DNA of 64,000 nucleotides, from assembly GCA_013397695.1 (NCBI GenBank), contig VYZI01000050.1:1046743-1110742 (forward strand), written 5' to 3'. Below the pieces are notes generated by a model. The model had not been told where the DNA came from. It was given only the letters and a program-made list of their open reading frames with translations, and searched no databases. Numbering within the stretch: position 1 is the stretch's first letter; each line of letters begins with the position of its first letter. The position numbers and the translations under genes are program-made. Positions 23,391 to 36,200 of the stretch are shown here, piece by piece. This DNA comes from Centropus unirufus (lineage: Eukaryota > Chordata > Aves > Cuculiformes > Centropidae).

Positions 23391-26300
23391 AGAGTGAAGC
23401 CTAACACAAGATATATTAATATTACAACTGCCCAGGCTTGTGTATCCAGTTGCATAGGACATAATTTTCTAATGCCCATAGTTTTTGCACAAATATTAAT
23501 CTATCAGATTTAATTCTGAGACAGTTAAAGGAGAAAGGGTAGAGATAGTAGCAAAAATCAACTCTATGTACTCTATAGTTATAGACTTCAGGAGTGTCTC
23601 CGAATACCAAGAAATGAAAGATCATCTGGTCATTTCTTTATGTATTTTGTATTTTAATGCATAACTCAACAAAATTTATGAACAGATGAGGAGTTTTGAA
23701 GAGGTTATTGAGGATCCTCCTCATCCTATATAGACACCCAGAACATAGACCCTTGTGGCTGAGTTATTCTTACAAGCTCTTTTTATAGTCAGAGGAGTTT
23801 AACACACTGTTACAATAATATTAATCTCATTATAGTGTGCACTTAAGAAAGTTGGAAATATTACCCATTTCTTTCTGTGAACTATTAAGGAAGCCAAATG
23901 CAGTTTTTAGACATTAGTAGAGATAGTGGATCCTGATTTTGCTGTTCAGATGAAGGTAAATTTTGATAGCGCATAGGATGTGTGAGTGAACACGTGCCAA
24001 GGCTTCAATTAGTCAGCAAAGAGCAGCGTAAGAGAGGTTTGAAAGTCCTGCTCAAGAAAAACACAGGCCTAACTCATAAGTCCCACTGAGCCAGGATGGA
24101 TTGGTAAGGTGGCGATTTCCAAGGAGGATGTGGCTTTGGCAGCCCCAGAAGCATAGAGCTGGAATGCAGCTTCAGACTCTGAAGCTGCGGCAGGACAAAA
24201 CCCAAGGCTTCCTGCAGGATGAGTCCCACTGCACACACTGTGTCACAGCTGTGCAACACTGCCTAGATACCACCACTATAAGAGAACCCTCTGGCATAAC
24301 CAGCTGAGCACTCAAGATTCACATGTTTGATATTTTGTGGCTCTGAGGGTTTTCCCCTGAATTGAGCACATTTTTAACAAGTGTTTCAACCAACTACTTT
24401 AAATAAAATTAAGTGGAGAGTAGCTTCTGTTTGACTGGTTACTTGTGTGGATAACTCCAGCAGTACACTGAAGACTACACGCTGACTGAAAAGCACTCAG
24501 AATAATCCCATGAGTCTTTTGAAATACTGTCAGTTTAAGGAAGAGAGAGGGCTAGGGACAAAATAAGAGAATAGCTAGAAATAAGTTAATGGAGAATCGG
24601 GAACTCTGTCCAAAGAGCTTTACTTTACTGAGCATCTTCAAACTTTATACATTTAGTGCAAATGGAGGACTTCGAGAAACATGCACTCTGGGAAATTTCA
24701 TGCTTGTAAAACACCATTCACTAAGCTTCTGTGGGAAAGAAGAAGTTACACCATCTGAAAGAACACTGTTGGCTTCAAAAACGTGAGTAAAGTGAACAGC
24801 AGTGGAGCATAATCCTCGATGCTGAGAATCAGCTGCCCCTACTGTTAAATTGCAAGATTGGTACATGCGTATGTTTCAGACAAGGCCAAGTAGCTCTCCT
24901 ACCCCAGCTGAAATAGTGGCTGGAATGCCCATTCCCAGAAGGCAGTTTCTATGCTCTACATTGTGTTCTTAGACCTAAGGAAGATTATTTTTAATGATGG
25001 GCTATTCTGTACCTCACTTCCTATGCACAATTAATTCACTACTATGGATGTAACCCATGAATCCGCGTGTCCTAAACATAAAGTGTCATTCTTACTAGCA
25101 GAGTAATATATGAGGTATTACTGTCTCCAGTTTTCAAAATTACTGTGCGTGATTTGCTGGTGGAGTTAAAATTTTCCTGCTCCTTTTCCTTAATGAAACC
25201 TAAATTCGGTCTTGTTCATACTGCTTGTGAATATCGGCCACACAAACCTGCTTTTAAACTATTTTGATAAAATATACTTTTTCTTTTCCCCTACATAGAG
25301 GAAGATCCATAAGCAACAAAAACAACATTTTCAAATCCTCAGACATCTTTGATAGTGGCAAACTAAGTTAGATCTAGTAGCAATTGGTTAGTCATTGCCT
25401 TAAGGCATATGTTCTGCATATGCCATGTTCAGTGCATGAACTACTAAAAGTTCAAGAACATGCTGAAAATGTGCCTCAAGACAGTTCCACTCCCCCTCCT
25501 GAAACCAGGTAGGCTACCATCTTATTACAGAAGTATCTGCCCATCCCATTGTGTCTCATAGGTGGCAGTACTCACTGGAAAATGCTTATTTTTCATTTGA
25601 TACAATATTTTGCAGTATGTCAGGGTTAGCCATTCATCAGACCAAAAGGTTATCTGACATTCTTTTACCTACTTACTGTTTGATTTATAGATAAAATCAT
25701 TCTGAAGAGACAGTGAGTAATATTAATGGGAAACACCTTTCTTTTTGTAAATTGGCTTTATAGCTATGGCAATTTTCCACATTGGGATGCTGATCATATC
25801 CTAATTGTAAAACAATAACTATTTCTGTCCAGAGTTAGTGAACTATGAACTGTTATGAACTGTTGGTGCATAAGATTTGAGAACTTAGCAGTATGATGTT
25901 TTATGATTTTTTTTATTGGAACAAAGGATATTTTTATTAAGATGAATCACCATAACTATGAATGCTCAAATCACATCCTGGAGAAACTTAATTACAGTTA
26001 GTGTCACTCCAGTTACAGCTATAGAAATGGGAAAGTCAGTAAAGAAACCTGTGTCTTTTGAATAAAATGAGGGACCTTACCCTAGACTTCATGAAGTCTC
26101 TCATATAGCTCCAACAGAGAGCAATGAAATATTTGAGATGTTGTTTTCAAGATCTGCCTGGGATGTCAACACAGCACAGTGCTGAAAAGCTACCCTTTCA
26201 GAGCAAAAAATCTATGACAAAAAATTATTCTAGCTGCTGTGACTGTGATGCCCCATTTAACTCCACCTGTGTATATATTTCAGAACAGCACAGATATTTC

Positions 26301-26954
26301 CTCTCTCACATACTTGCAAATATTCATACTCAGGTCTTTGCACCTCATTTGAAATCATAATTTTAAGTAGCACAAGAATAAATTTTAATCAACTCAGTTT
26401 CTAAAGCCTGAAAAAAAAAAAGAAAAGGTAAACAGCTTCCAAATTAACAAATTAAATCACTGGATAAAACATGATCTTTAAATCTCCAATATCCTCTGAT
26501 GTTGTCATTTCATTCCTGTAGTAACATATACAAGTGGTGCTTCACTATGTGTTATTCCCATCGGGCTATTTTTTCTCATTAAAGACCTTAGAGCTCTGGT
26601 TCCTGTGCTTATCAGGAAAAAATTAAAAAAAGGTTTCAAAACCAAATATCTTTCAAAGCCTGTAAAGCAAATATATAATATGGAATTCATCTTAAATTTT
26701 TTTTTGTTTCTCTTAGCCTTCTGCAGGCCTTGCTTTCTCCATATTTAAAGGGCACATACCTGTAGTAATATTAGCTTTATTGTGCACTGTGCCTGGGTCT
26801 CGTAAGGTGAACCCGAGCAGCTGACACCCAACAAGGAAGCTGATCAGCTAGCTGATTTGGAAAATATACAGGGAAAAAAATAGAATTCAGAAAATCTGAA
26901 TGTAACTTAAGAAAAAAGAAAATTAACCTATTAATGCCTAAAGGAGAAAGAGTA
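23391..26954. other. Gene-free DNA, no recognised repeat
   Basis: No open frame exceeds 78 codons. A small inverted repeat lies at 25404-25424 (ggcatatg / catatgcc), beside the 10-bp palindrome gccttaaggc at 25398-25407. A 14-bp perfect palindrome lies at 26843-26856. No recognisable gene or element. Confidence 0.5.
26843..26856. repeat. 14-bp perfect palindrome atcagctagctgat
   Basis: The sequence equals its own reverse complement and overlaps a second 12-bp palindrome, agctgatcagct (26839-26850). No function can be assigned. Confidence 0.85.
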
Positions 26955-27137
26955 CAATATGCTGAAGCACAAGAACTGGCTGTCCAGAACAGCTGTGGGC
27001 CTTTCATCCTCAGAGACTTTCAAAACTCAACTAGACCCCAGGCAATCTGTTCTCTCTCTAGTGCTAACCCTATTCTGAAGAACAGGTTAGCACATATGAC
27101 TTCCAAAAATCCATTCTAGCCCAAATTACCCTGTAAT
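26955..27137 (+). mobile_element. CR1 LINE 3' end, short and diverged
   Basis: Plus-strand wording follows the last 180 or so bases of CR1: 'gaactggctgtccagaacag', 'gagactttcaaaactcaact', 'gctaaccctattctgaagaa', 'cacatatgacttccaaaaat' and 'ccattctagcccaaattacc', then 'ctgtaatgag' in place of the terminal repeats. The copy is strongly 5'-truncated. Its last 33 bases form part of a 49-bp tandem duplication. Confidence 0.75.
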
Positions 27138-27202
27138 GAGCAATAAACTGATTAAAAATCCATTCTAGCCCAAATTACCCTGTAATGAGCAATAAACTGA
27201 TT
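27105..27202. repeat. Exact 49-bp tandem duplication
   Basis: Bases 27105-27153 and 27154-27202 are identical over 49 positions; each unit begins 'aaaaatccattctagcccaa' and ends 'aataaactgatt'. It covers the end of the CR1 fragment and about 16 bases of flanking DNA. Identity of both units in a decayed element means the duplication is far younger than the CR1 insertion, or that it arose in the assembly. Confidence 0.97.
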
Positions 27203-29829
27203 GACAGAAAGTAATTTTCATATTACACCATCTTATATTTATTTCAGTATTTTGCTACGTTAATAATGCTCAAAGAAGTTTTATTTCAATGAAGCGGAAG
27301 TCTGGCCATTGACTAATACTTACTAAAAGCAATTTTGAAGATATAAGCAGAGATAATGTCTTTTCTAAAAGATTTTGAAATCTGACTATAAACAGTAGTA
27401 GCGTAAGTTAAAAAAATAATCAAATAATCAAAACTCATCAGTGTAAGTAGAAAATAAAATACAGCTTTGGCTGTCACTTTGTCTCACAGGGTAACGTATA
27501 AACAGCTTGTCAACACTAAATCATCATTTCTGACAGCCAGTGGCAAATCCCTTAAAACACAGAATACAGCTTTAAAGTTTATGACATTAATTTTCCATAT
27601 TTTTTTTCCTGCGACAGAAGCATCAAATATGACATCAGTCACAACAGCAACATCTTGAGCCCAGGGAAAGAACTGCAGTGTCCAAGAAGTTGACAGAATC
27701 GTTAACATTAGCACCTGTTGTCAACATATAATTCTGTATTTATAGTGTATAAGATGCTTCAGATTAAATTTTTGCACAAATAAAATAAATAGTACAATAT
27801 TGTAAGTGTTGAGTTGATTAAATAATCTATTTTTTAAAACATATTTATTTACGGTATGAAAGAAGGTAATTCATTATGCTCAATTGTGTTAATTTAATTA
27901 CAGATTTTTTTATTTCACTTTCTTGGGAAAAAAATGATCATTTTACCTGAACAGAAAAAAAAAATAATTAGAATAAAGAAAACAGTATGTAAAATAATTT
28001 TCTCATTTTAATTTACAATGGAGTGGTTGGTAGTATGACACTGAATTTTTTATCTTGGATTGTTCAGTTTAAAGTTTGTTTTGCTACATTAGCATTTAAG
28101 TCACTGTGACTTTGCACTCAGCTTAAACTAAATTAGATATTGTGGCTACCTATTCATAACAAGTTGTTGATATTGCAATCAGGGAAAGACAACCACTAAA
28201 AATTGTTGAATATAACCAGAAGTAAAGATTCTTTCTTGTCTCCAAGCATGTTAAAATCTTTACTAAAATAATACCATGAAGAATAAAAGTGAGATCAGGA
28301 GTAGACTCAAGGAAGCTGCTTCAAGCATACCAGTCAGTCAGCATTTATAGCTTAATCCTAATATCTCATTGGAATTTTTATCTCTCATGCATTTCCCCAG
28401 ATAACAGAAATACTGTCCTAAGGGATGATGACAAAATCTAAATTGTAAATTGAAAATGTCTGGCAAAAAAAACTTTAATGATCAAACCAGTTTTTCCCTG
28501 GGGTTTTCACTTTCCAAACATTCCCCCAGGTATTTCAATTTGTGGCTTGAGAATTGGTGGGTAAAGCTCAGATCAGAGAGGCTTCATCACAAACAACATC
28601 ATAACTTCTTCTAATTCCTCCTCAGTAAAGCAGAGAATATTTTTTGTGTACCCATTATTTCCAGTACTCCCTCATTAAATAGGCTAAAAAAGATCTTGCA
28701 AACATGAAGAGTACCTCCTAGAATGCCTAACGATTTGAGAAGGAGAAAAACATTACTCTTCCTCAGTCTTTTATTATTTCCTAGGATCTCCATTAACAGA
28801 GAATGTCTTGTTCTGTGCTCATATTAGAATATTAGTTCAGGTCTTAAGCTTGAATTAAAACTCAAGCTATTGTTCACCCATACTGCCTACCCTTCGACTC
28901 ACATTTCCTGGGATTCAAAGGTGACTGCTTTTAATTTAAAACTCAAAGTCAGAATTTCAGCTGTGGTGTCAAGTTCTGTTGGGAATCACACTCACCACAT
29001 TCTGGTCTTTGGCATTATACTATATTGATATAAAAAGGCAACTAGAACAGGACCCGTGAAAGCAAGCATCTCATCTTCATGTTACGGATAAAATAAAATA
29101 TACAAATATAATAAAAGCCAAAAAGCCAATAAAGCCAAATCTGTGTTTAAACAAGTTCCATTAACTCTCTCTTATGATAGGTTTTCACGTTGCCTAATCT
29201 TGATTCAAAATCCTGACTTACCCTTTAGAATCCTGTCAATTCTAGTTTTGAGCGGTCAACAGATACTTCCTCTTTGTAAGTAAATCCAAAGGTGATCTGA
29301 ATCCAAAATCCTCTTTTCATGGACAGAGACAGATGGTCCCTGGTGACAACAAACACCTTTCATTCATTCATCATACTGGCATATAAATATAAGGCAAAAA
29401 TGCAGGGAAAAAAGTATATTTTTCACTCTGCAAGCTTCCTAGAGTTTCTGGCTTCCTGGAAATATCTCCATGTTATAAGTGGCAGCACTCAAGCAAATGT
29501 ATAACAAGCAGTAGAAAGAATGGTTGAACCTGAGCTTAAATATTTCAAAGGGGAACAGTAGAAATCACGTGCACACAGAGTGACTCTTCTAAACAGAAAA
29601 GCAACCTGACTGAAGCGTCTTGGTTGGCAAAGGTCAGTTTACTGTAGTGACCTGTTTTGAGTTCATTTGAATTGTTTGTTAATTATCTCTTTTTTGTGTT
29701 GTAAAGTAATGTCAGAGTATCATGTATGGATTTTAAACCACTTAGGAACAATTCATTTGCTGTGTGGACTGTAGTACATGGTATGCATCTCCAGAAAACT
29801 TCAAAAGCATACTTGAGCCATCCTCAGCA
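27203..29829. other. Gene-free A+T-rich DNA
   Basis: Very A+T-rich, with poly-A and poly-T runs of up to about nine bases. No repeat family, RNA gene or convincing open frame was seen. Confidence 0.5.
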
Positions 29830-30290
29830 CTTCCAGCATGTCCCCGTGGGTAACTAAAGTCTACCAGGTCAGCCAGCTGCCCCATGACACAGATTTCCTC
29901 AGGAGGCTGCAGAGGACCATGCTGCACCTCACTGTCCCAAATCCCAGCAGCTTCAGACATTTCAGGCATAGGGGGCAGTGTCCCCCAGGACAGGGGACAG
30001 GTCCCCCAGGGCAGAAAGAGTGACCGCAGAAGGTAATCACCAGCTCCCAGAGCAGAAGGAGGAAGAAGGGGTAGCACAGCATGCCCAAGCCCTCATCCCC
30101 AGGGTTGATGGGCTGCCAGGCAGGGTTCCCACACAGTGTGGGGAGGATGGGCTGGGAGGGGGCATGGAGGAGGGTGTCGTGGCTCATGTGATTAATTTCC
30201 AAAGTAGTAAGGCAAGGGCAATAAATGACTTTTTCGTGTTGAAAGCCACCAACAGTCAATGGTGTTTGTCGAGAATATGAGAGACAGATC
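29830..30290. other. G+C-rich island of unknown origin
   Basis: The island stands out sharply from the A+T-rich surroundings. It is purine-rich on the plus strand (gggaggatgggctgggaggg at about 30138) and C-rich on the minus strand. Open frames lie on both strands: 151 codons minus (29861-30316), 111 codons minus in another frame (29742-30077) and 100 codons plus (29978-30280). The 151-codon frame contains CGHSFC and CPLC, reminiscent of a RING finger, but the spacing and the other cysteines do not fit, and glycine/proline-rich low complexity explains them as well. An AATAAA on the plus strand at 30220-30225 would suit the 3' end of a processed retrocopy or an LTR. I do not recognise a parent gene. 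Confidence 0.4.
30220..30225 (+). promoter_or_regulatory. Candidate polyadenylation signal AATAAA
   Basis: This hexamer sits at the right end of the G+C-rich island, followed by a T run (gactttttcgtg). The position fits the 3' end of a transcript or LTR that once occupied the island, but the hexamer is common in A+T-rich DNA. Confidence 0.25.
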
Positions 30291-33200
30291 AAGCGTCTTC
30301 TCTGTTGGCAGTTCAATGGCTTTGAACTATCTGAATACTGAATCTTGTAGCCATTTCCAGGTAAGTTTCCCTGGGATGAATAGGGTTCCTTTCAAGTCTT
30401 GACATGTTTTACTTAATAGAATTTGTTTGCTTACTTACCTTCGATGTGGCTCTTCTTCCTTTATTGATTTCTTTTCTCAAGATGTGTTCTATTAATTCAC
30501 TTGCACCCCAATTCTGCTGCTTTGGATCACTACCACTTCTGACATATGTTGTTCTCTAAAGAAGTCAGCAGACCCTGCTAAAGCCTGTTTTCGCAGAACC
30601 TCAATGACAAGGCTAGGAATTGATCTCTCTGTTGCATTCACATGCATTTGCATGATTTTAACCATCAATTTCTTGCCCTCTGAGGTTTCAATGATGTCTG
30701 AATTCCTGGTATTATTATTTTATTTATTTTATTCCTAAAATAATTACAGATTTCAGATTGCTTAGCCTAGGAAGCAACCTGTGCCTACACTGTGAATGTC
30801 TAATGAAACCATCTCCTAATGAAAAAGATTCAGTGTCCATTTCAAAAATTTTCTAGAAACATCTGTACAACCCCAAAGTCTTACAGTACCTTCTTCAGTC
30901 AAGTATATAAGACTTCAGCCTGAAGACCTTCAAAGATCTTTATCTCTCTTCATGGTCTGTACCAAAAATTTGGGTCTCAGTACAATACGGTCAATTTCAT
31001 CAGGTAACTAAAATTTTGAGACCTCCCAGAACCAGTTGCGAATATAACCTTTACAGCCATTGTATCATGTCTGCCAATGGTTTGAAGATCTCTCTGTTTA
31101 CCTAGGCTGTCCTAAATGGTTCTGTATACAAATATTAAGACAACTGATAACTCCTGCTCTAGGTGTTGTGATTTCAAACATAGTCCCACTTAATATTCCA
31201 TCCTAATATTTTACATTTCTTAATTAGAAAAGACAGACACTATGTCAAGGTGAGGTCTTAAAGTTTAAAACTGAAAATAGAAATGTAACAATTGAAAATA
31301 TATTCAGTTATATACCCATTTTCTCTAACTTGTCTTATATTCTTTAGAATTTATTATTTTCTACTTCTTGACCTGTGAAAGACATGGTAAATCAAGCTGA
31401 ATAAATGAACAGTTTAGTACCATAAAAATACAAGAAAATAAAAAGAGGCTTTTGAAAGTAAAATAGACATGAATATGCTTCCTAAAAGAGTGATAAACTT
31501 GTACTTTTAGTAAATTCCTCACTCTGTCAGATGCAGTTAGATGTTATAATAAACCTACACTGCTATTGGAATATATAATTTTATGTCATTATTACAGATC
31601 TGGAAATTATTGAAGGTCATAGCCAAAGGGGTGGTTATTTGACTCCCACCTTCAAAGTAAAATTGAAGTTGATTGGATAAATTGGAATACAGACTGATAC
31701 TTAGAGGAAAACATCACTCTTCCAGCTCAGAGAAAGTCAAGCTTCATAGGGAAGTGATGAATTCTATTTCCTTATTGTTTTGTATCTTGAACCCATCCCT
31801 TAGCACAGGTAAGGACTCTCAAGCCGATTAAGAAGAAGGTTTTTGCATATTAACATCTGGAAAACATGTCTAGCAAATTATTTCTTTGTGCAGCACACAG
31901 CTGCGCACTGCCTTACTCAGATCTTAGTTGCTTCTGATGAAGTGTCTTGTCCTTGTGATAAGCATGCCTTAGCAAGAAAGCTGAGAGAGAATAGTGAGAG
32001 CGAAAAAGTATTCTGGTGGGAAATAAAAGGGCATATCTTGTTTATCTTTGTGGCTGTTTCTTATATCTTAAATCAATTTACCCCTTCTTATTTTACACAT
32101 CTGAGAAATCTGGCTGAAAGCATAAGGTTTTCAACGGCAAAAATAAAAGATAACCACTAAAAACAAAACAAAACAGGCAATTAGTGTCTGAAGTTTTAAA
32201 ATGTTCTCCTCTCTGTTGATGCATTTGTCCATAATTATCTCATTCAAATTCAGCTGTTACTTCCTCATGTGCAAAAGCCTTGTTAATGTTGGCAAATCAT
32301 AGCACGGCATGCCTTCACTTTCTAACAGATTTTTTTTTTCTATAGACTCTATTGCTCTAAGTCAGGAAAGAAAGTAGAAGACTTGTGGTAGAGAATGACT
32401 AACATACATCTATGAGGAACAAGAACTGCTTATATAAACCCAGTGTATAGAAAAGATATGTTAGACAATCCTCATAATAATGAAAACAATCAAATTAAAA
32501 AGCAAGAATTTAAATATTGGACAAACCTGAAACCCTTCATACAAAAAGGCTTAGATCCATTGGCCTATTACTGTTCTCTTAAACATCATTCTGTTGCTGT
32601 AAATCAGTCTGGAGAAGACAGTGTGGTTCTACATTACAGGTACTTGCCCAGCCAAAGCAGGTTAATTCTGTACCAGCATTTAGGACACCATGCCCACAAA
32701 GCCAAACACTTCCACTCCGATCAAAATAAACATCACCAGGTCATTGCTTTTCTACATCACAAATACAGCTTGAATTCACCATGCAACTCTAAAAAAATAA
32801 TTAAAAAAAGGGCTTGTTTGAGCCTTGACATTGCTTACTAGAATATTTCTGCAATTTCTGAGGCAAGGACTGTACCTCTGTGTTAACAATGGGAAGATAT
32901 TACCCGTTACCTCTAACTTGATGTTACCTATATCCTCTGACTGTACCTTACAGCAGATGTGAGAATAAATATACATGTCTCTCACTCTCAGCTTTCTTCA
33001 ATAAGGGCTCACATCATCCTTATTTCACCACTTACTTGCCTATGTATATTTTCCCTAGGAGAATTATAACCTGATATAAGTTTTTCAATAGCTGAACAAT
33101 GACCACAGGCCATCATAGAGAAAAAAAATCGAGGAGTATGTTAGAGCTCATATGTTTATGGAGATAAATATTTTGATTAGCTCAATGAACTGTGGTAAAG

Positions 33201-36200
33201 AAGGATTTTCTGAGAGCTGTTGTCTTTCACTAGGGCTCCAAATCACAAGACATCATCAGGAGTTTAAAATTCATAGAAAGAATTAAAAGCGTTGGTTTTG
33301 TCAAAAACAAAAACAATTGCCTCCCTTGTCACACAGTCTATACAGCCTCCTATAGGCAGATTCTACAGAACAATAAAACCTAAACCTCAGTGCCTTGTAA
33401 TACCTAGCAGGCAAAATAGTAATAAAGGGCTGCGTTTCCTGATCTTCTTCAAAGTCATATATATAAAGAGGAAACATATCTAGATTCCCTTGTTCCCCTG
33501 AGTCTCATGAAAGACTGGTAACAAAAACTCTCTGCTGGTGATCTGTAAATGATGTTCTAATTAATTGTGGTCAAATGCCAACAGCATTTGCTTTGAACAC
33601 TGAATTCTAAAACCAAAAGTTACAGATTTCAGTGTTCAATATAAGACTGAGAATTTTCTGCACAAGCAACTCAGTCAGTTGAATAGCATAGATTAAAAAA
33701 AAAAACACTGGGGTATCTGTCTTAAAACAGGATAAACCAAAGAATGAGCAACATATAATCTCCTGAAAACCTGTTTCCTTTATAGGATTTTTTTTTTCAA
33801 TTTTTCTGTACTCGGGTAGAACAACAAAATCAAAAAGCAAAGATGTATTTTTAGTTGCAAAGCCATGCATGAAACAAGAGGAGGTGCCCTGTTGTATGTA
33901 CTATGAGACTATAAAAACAATTTATTCCAAGTTAACTTATTCCCAAATACTCCAACTTTCTTTAAGATTTTCCCAAACATTTCCTCCTCTGACTTTTACT
34001 TGCTTCTTCTGAGAGCTAGTGAGTAACCAGAACAAGAACTTCCTAGATTTTTGTGAAATGAAAAACATACAACAGAGAACAGGATGGAAAACTCATGGAC
34101 TCTGTTTTGTGACAATGACTGAACAGCAAGATCATCATCATCATTAAGGGATCTGAGTTTCTGCCCACAGAAATCAATGATTACATTGCAGAGTCACTGA
34201 ACTGTAAAACCAATGAAGCATCTGTTTCAGTTGAAAGAATAAAGAAATAAACAAAAAAGAAAAAACCAAAACAGTTTGTCCTGGATATGTCTGAAGCATT
34301 TTATTGAACTAAAAAGCCTTTTATTTCCTTTTAACTTTGAAAAAACTAAAAAACTATTTCAGCATGAAAGAAATTAAATGAATAATTTTTACATGCTTTG
34401 TTTTTCTTTACTCTTCCAAACTGAAACGTTTGTAGATGACTCCCAATTTAACTTTATTTTTAATCTTATTTCTCTGTTGTAAGCTATGTATATTTTTTTC
34501 CTATTTAATTTCACTCGTTTGTCTTTAGTAAGGCAATATATTTGCAGGTTGGTTGTGTCATGTATCTCCACAGTAACTGTAGTTAAAAGCGGATAGAAGT
34601 TTTATCATCGTACTTATTTTGTTATTTCTGACTGTTGTAACACTGTCAGGTACTTACTTTGTGCAGGACTAGCCAAGTAATCTGATTGAAAGCAGACCTG
34701 TTTATTCTGGAAAAAATTTCATCCTAACTAACAGGTTTTAGAGCTGTGGAATCACAGCAAAATGGTAAAACCTGAGAAGTGCCCGCTGGTTAGCACGTAT
34801 TAACAAGGTTGTTCCCCTTCATTGTCCATTTACAACACCTGACTTCAGATCTAAAAAGGCCATTAAGTTGGACAGGGCTTCTTGCACCTCTCCTAGAAGA
34901 ACAGTTTCAGGATGTTAGGTACCAGCTCAGGATGTTACTGTCAGAGTTGCACTGGATTAACATTTTCAGTTTTTCAGTGCACCCTACTTAAATGCATTCA
35001 AAGACTACGAATAAAAGAAAAGAGGAAGAAGGTAAGAATTTTTTGTAAGATTCTATTGGACCAGATGCATTCAATGTTCCCCACCATAACACAGTGTTCA
35101 TTGCTGCTTTTCTGTGACTCATACACAGCATCACACTTACCCTCACAACATTCCTGTGAGAAAGGAAAATATTCCTGTATACAAATGGAGAATGGATACA
35201 GAGAGAAAGTAGGTGACTTGAACCCCTACCTCCAGAGTTCTTATTATGTTCTTGGATGTGATCATCCACCGCATTTTTCTCCTGCTGGCAAGTAGAAAAT
35301 ATCAACTCCCTCTACTCTGCTTCTCAACCAGAATTATTCATCCTTCACAAAAATTCACAGTAGGCTGAACCAAACAAACTCCTACTGACATGGGGAGCAG
35401 GTTACTGTTTTTGCTTTCTTTTCAATTTCTCTGCACTTAAAAACAGAAACAGGATTAAAACCTGTATTTCTAAAGCAGATGAGCACAGAATAAGAGTAAC
35501 AGGAACAGTAACAGAAGTGTTAATCACCATTTATATACTTAGAGTAACTAGCAGGTAATAGACATAATACTATTTTCTTACAAGCAAGACCAAATTAGTT
35601 CCATATTTTAAGATAAATATAACTCACATTTATATTTGTCCTTGTGATGCTGTGTAAGAAAAAAATTCCCCATGTTTTACAGCAAGGAAGGGTTGATAGA
35701 TGTACAGATGGAGAAAATATTCTACTATGTCTCCTGTCAGCTGTTGCCATTATCAGAATGCCACTGGAATGAATAGATTAATATGGGGTTTTTTGTTGTT
35801 GTAGTTGTGTTATAAATGGTAAATTTTCTAACCAACTGTACAACAAACTGACCATGCTTCTCTTTGTATATTACCTCACATTTCTGACGCATTTTTCTTA
35901 ATTATTAAATCCCCATGGAAAGGTGTCTCCACATAACATTACTGGAGACTGTAATCAGGTACTACACACACTGGGCAGTGAATGATACATGGACTTTACA
36001 AATAATGTCAAAGCAGTTCGGTCACCCTGAGCTGTGTTAGGAATACCTGCCAGACAATTATTCAGCTATGCTCAGTCTTTACAATAAGAGGTTGTCATTG
36101 AATTATTTAATTAACATAATTATTGATGTGAACTTTAAAAATATCATTGCAATCAAGAAGAAGGTGCATAGTCTGTACATTTGGTATTCATAGTCTTGGA

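Noticed and set aside
29861..30316. Possible RING-finger protein on the minus strand of the G+C-rich island
   Set aside because: CGHSFC and CPLC occur, but the first CxxC pair and the RING spacing are absent. The intervening sequence is Gly/Pro-rich low complexity, so I did not annotate a pseudogene.
32443..32841. 132-codon plus-strand open frame
   Set aside because: In DNA this A+T-rich, about one open frame of this length is expected by chance over both strands of 64 kb. There is no domain, no neighbouring exon structure and no recognisable protein.
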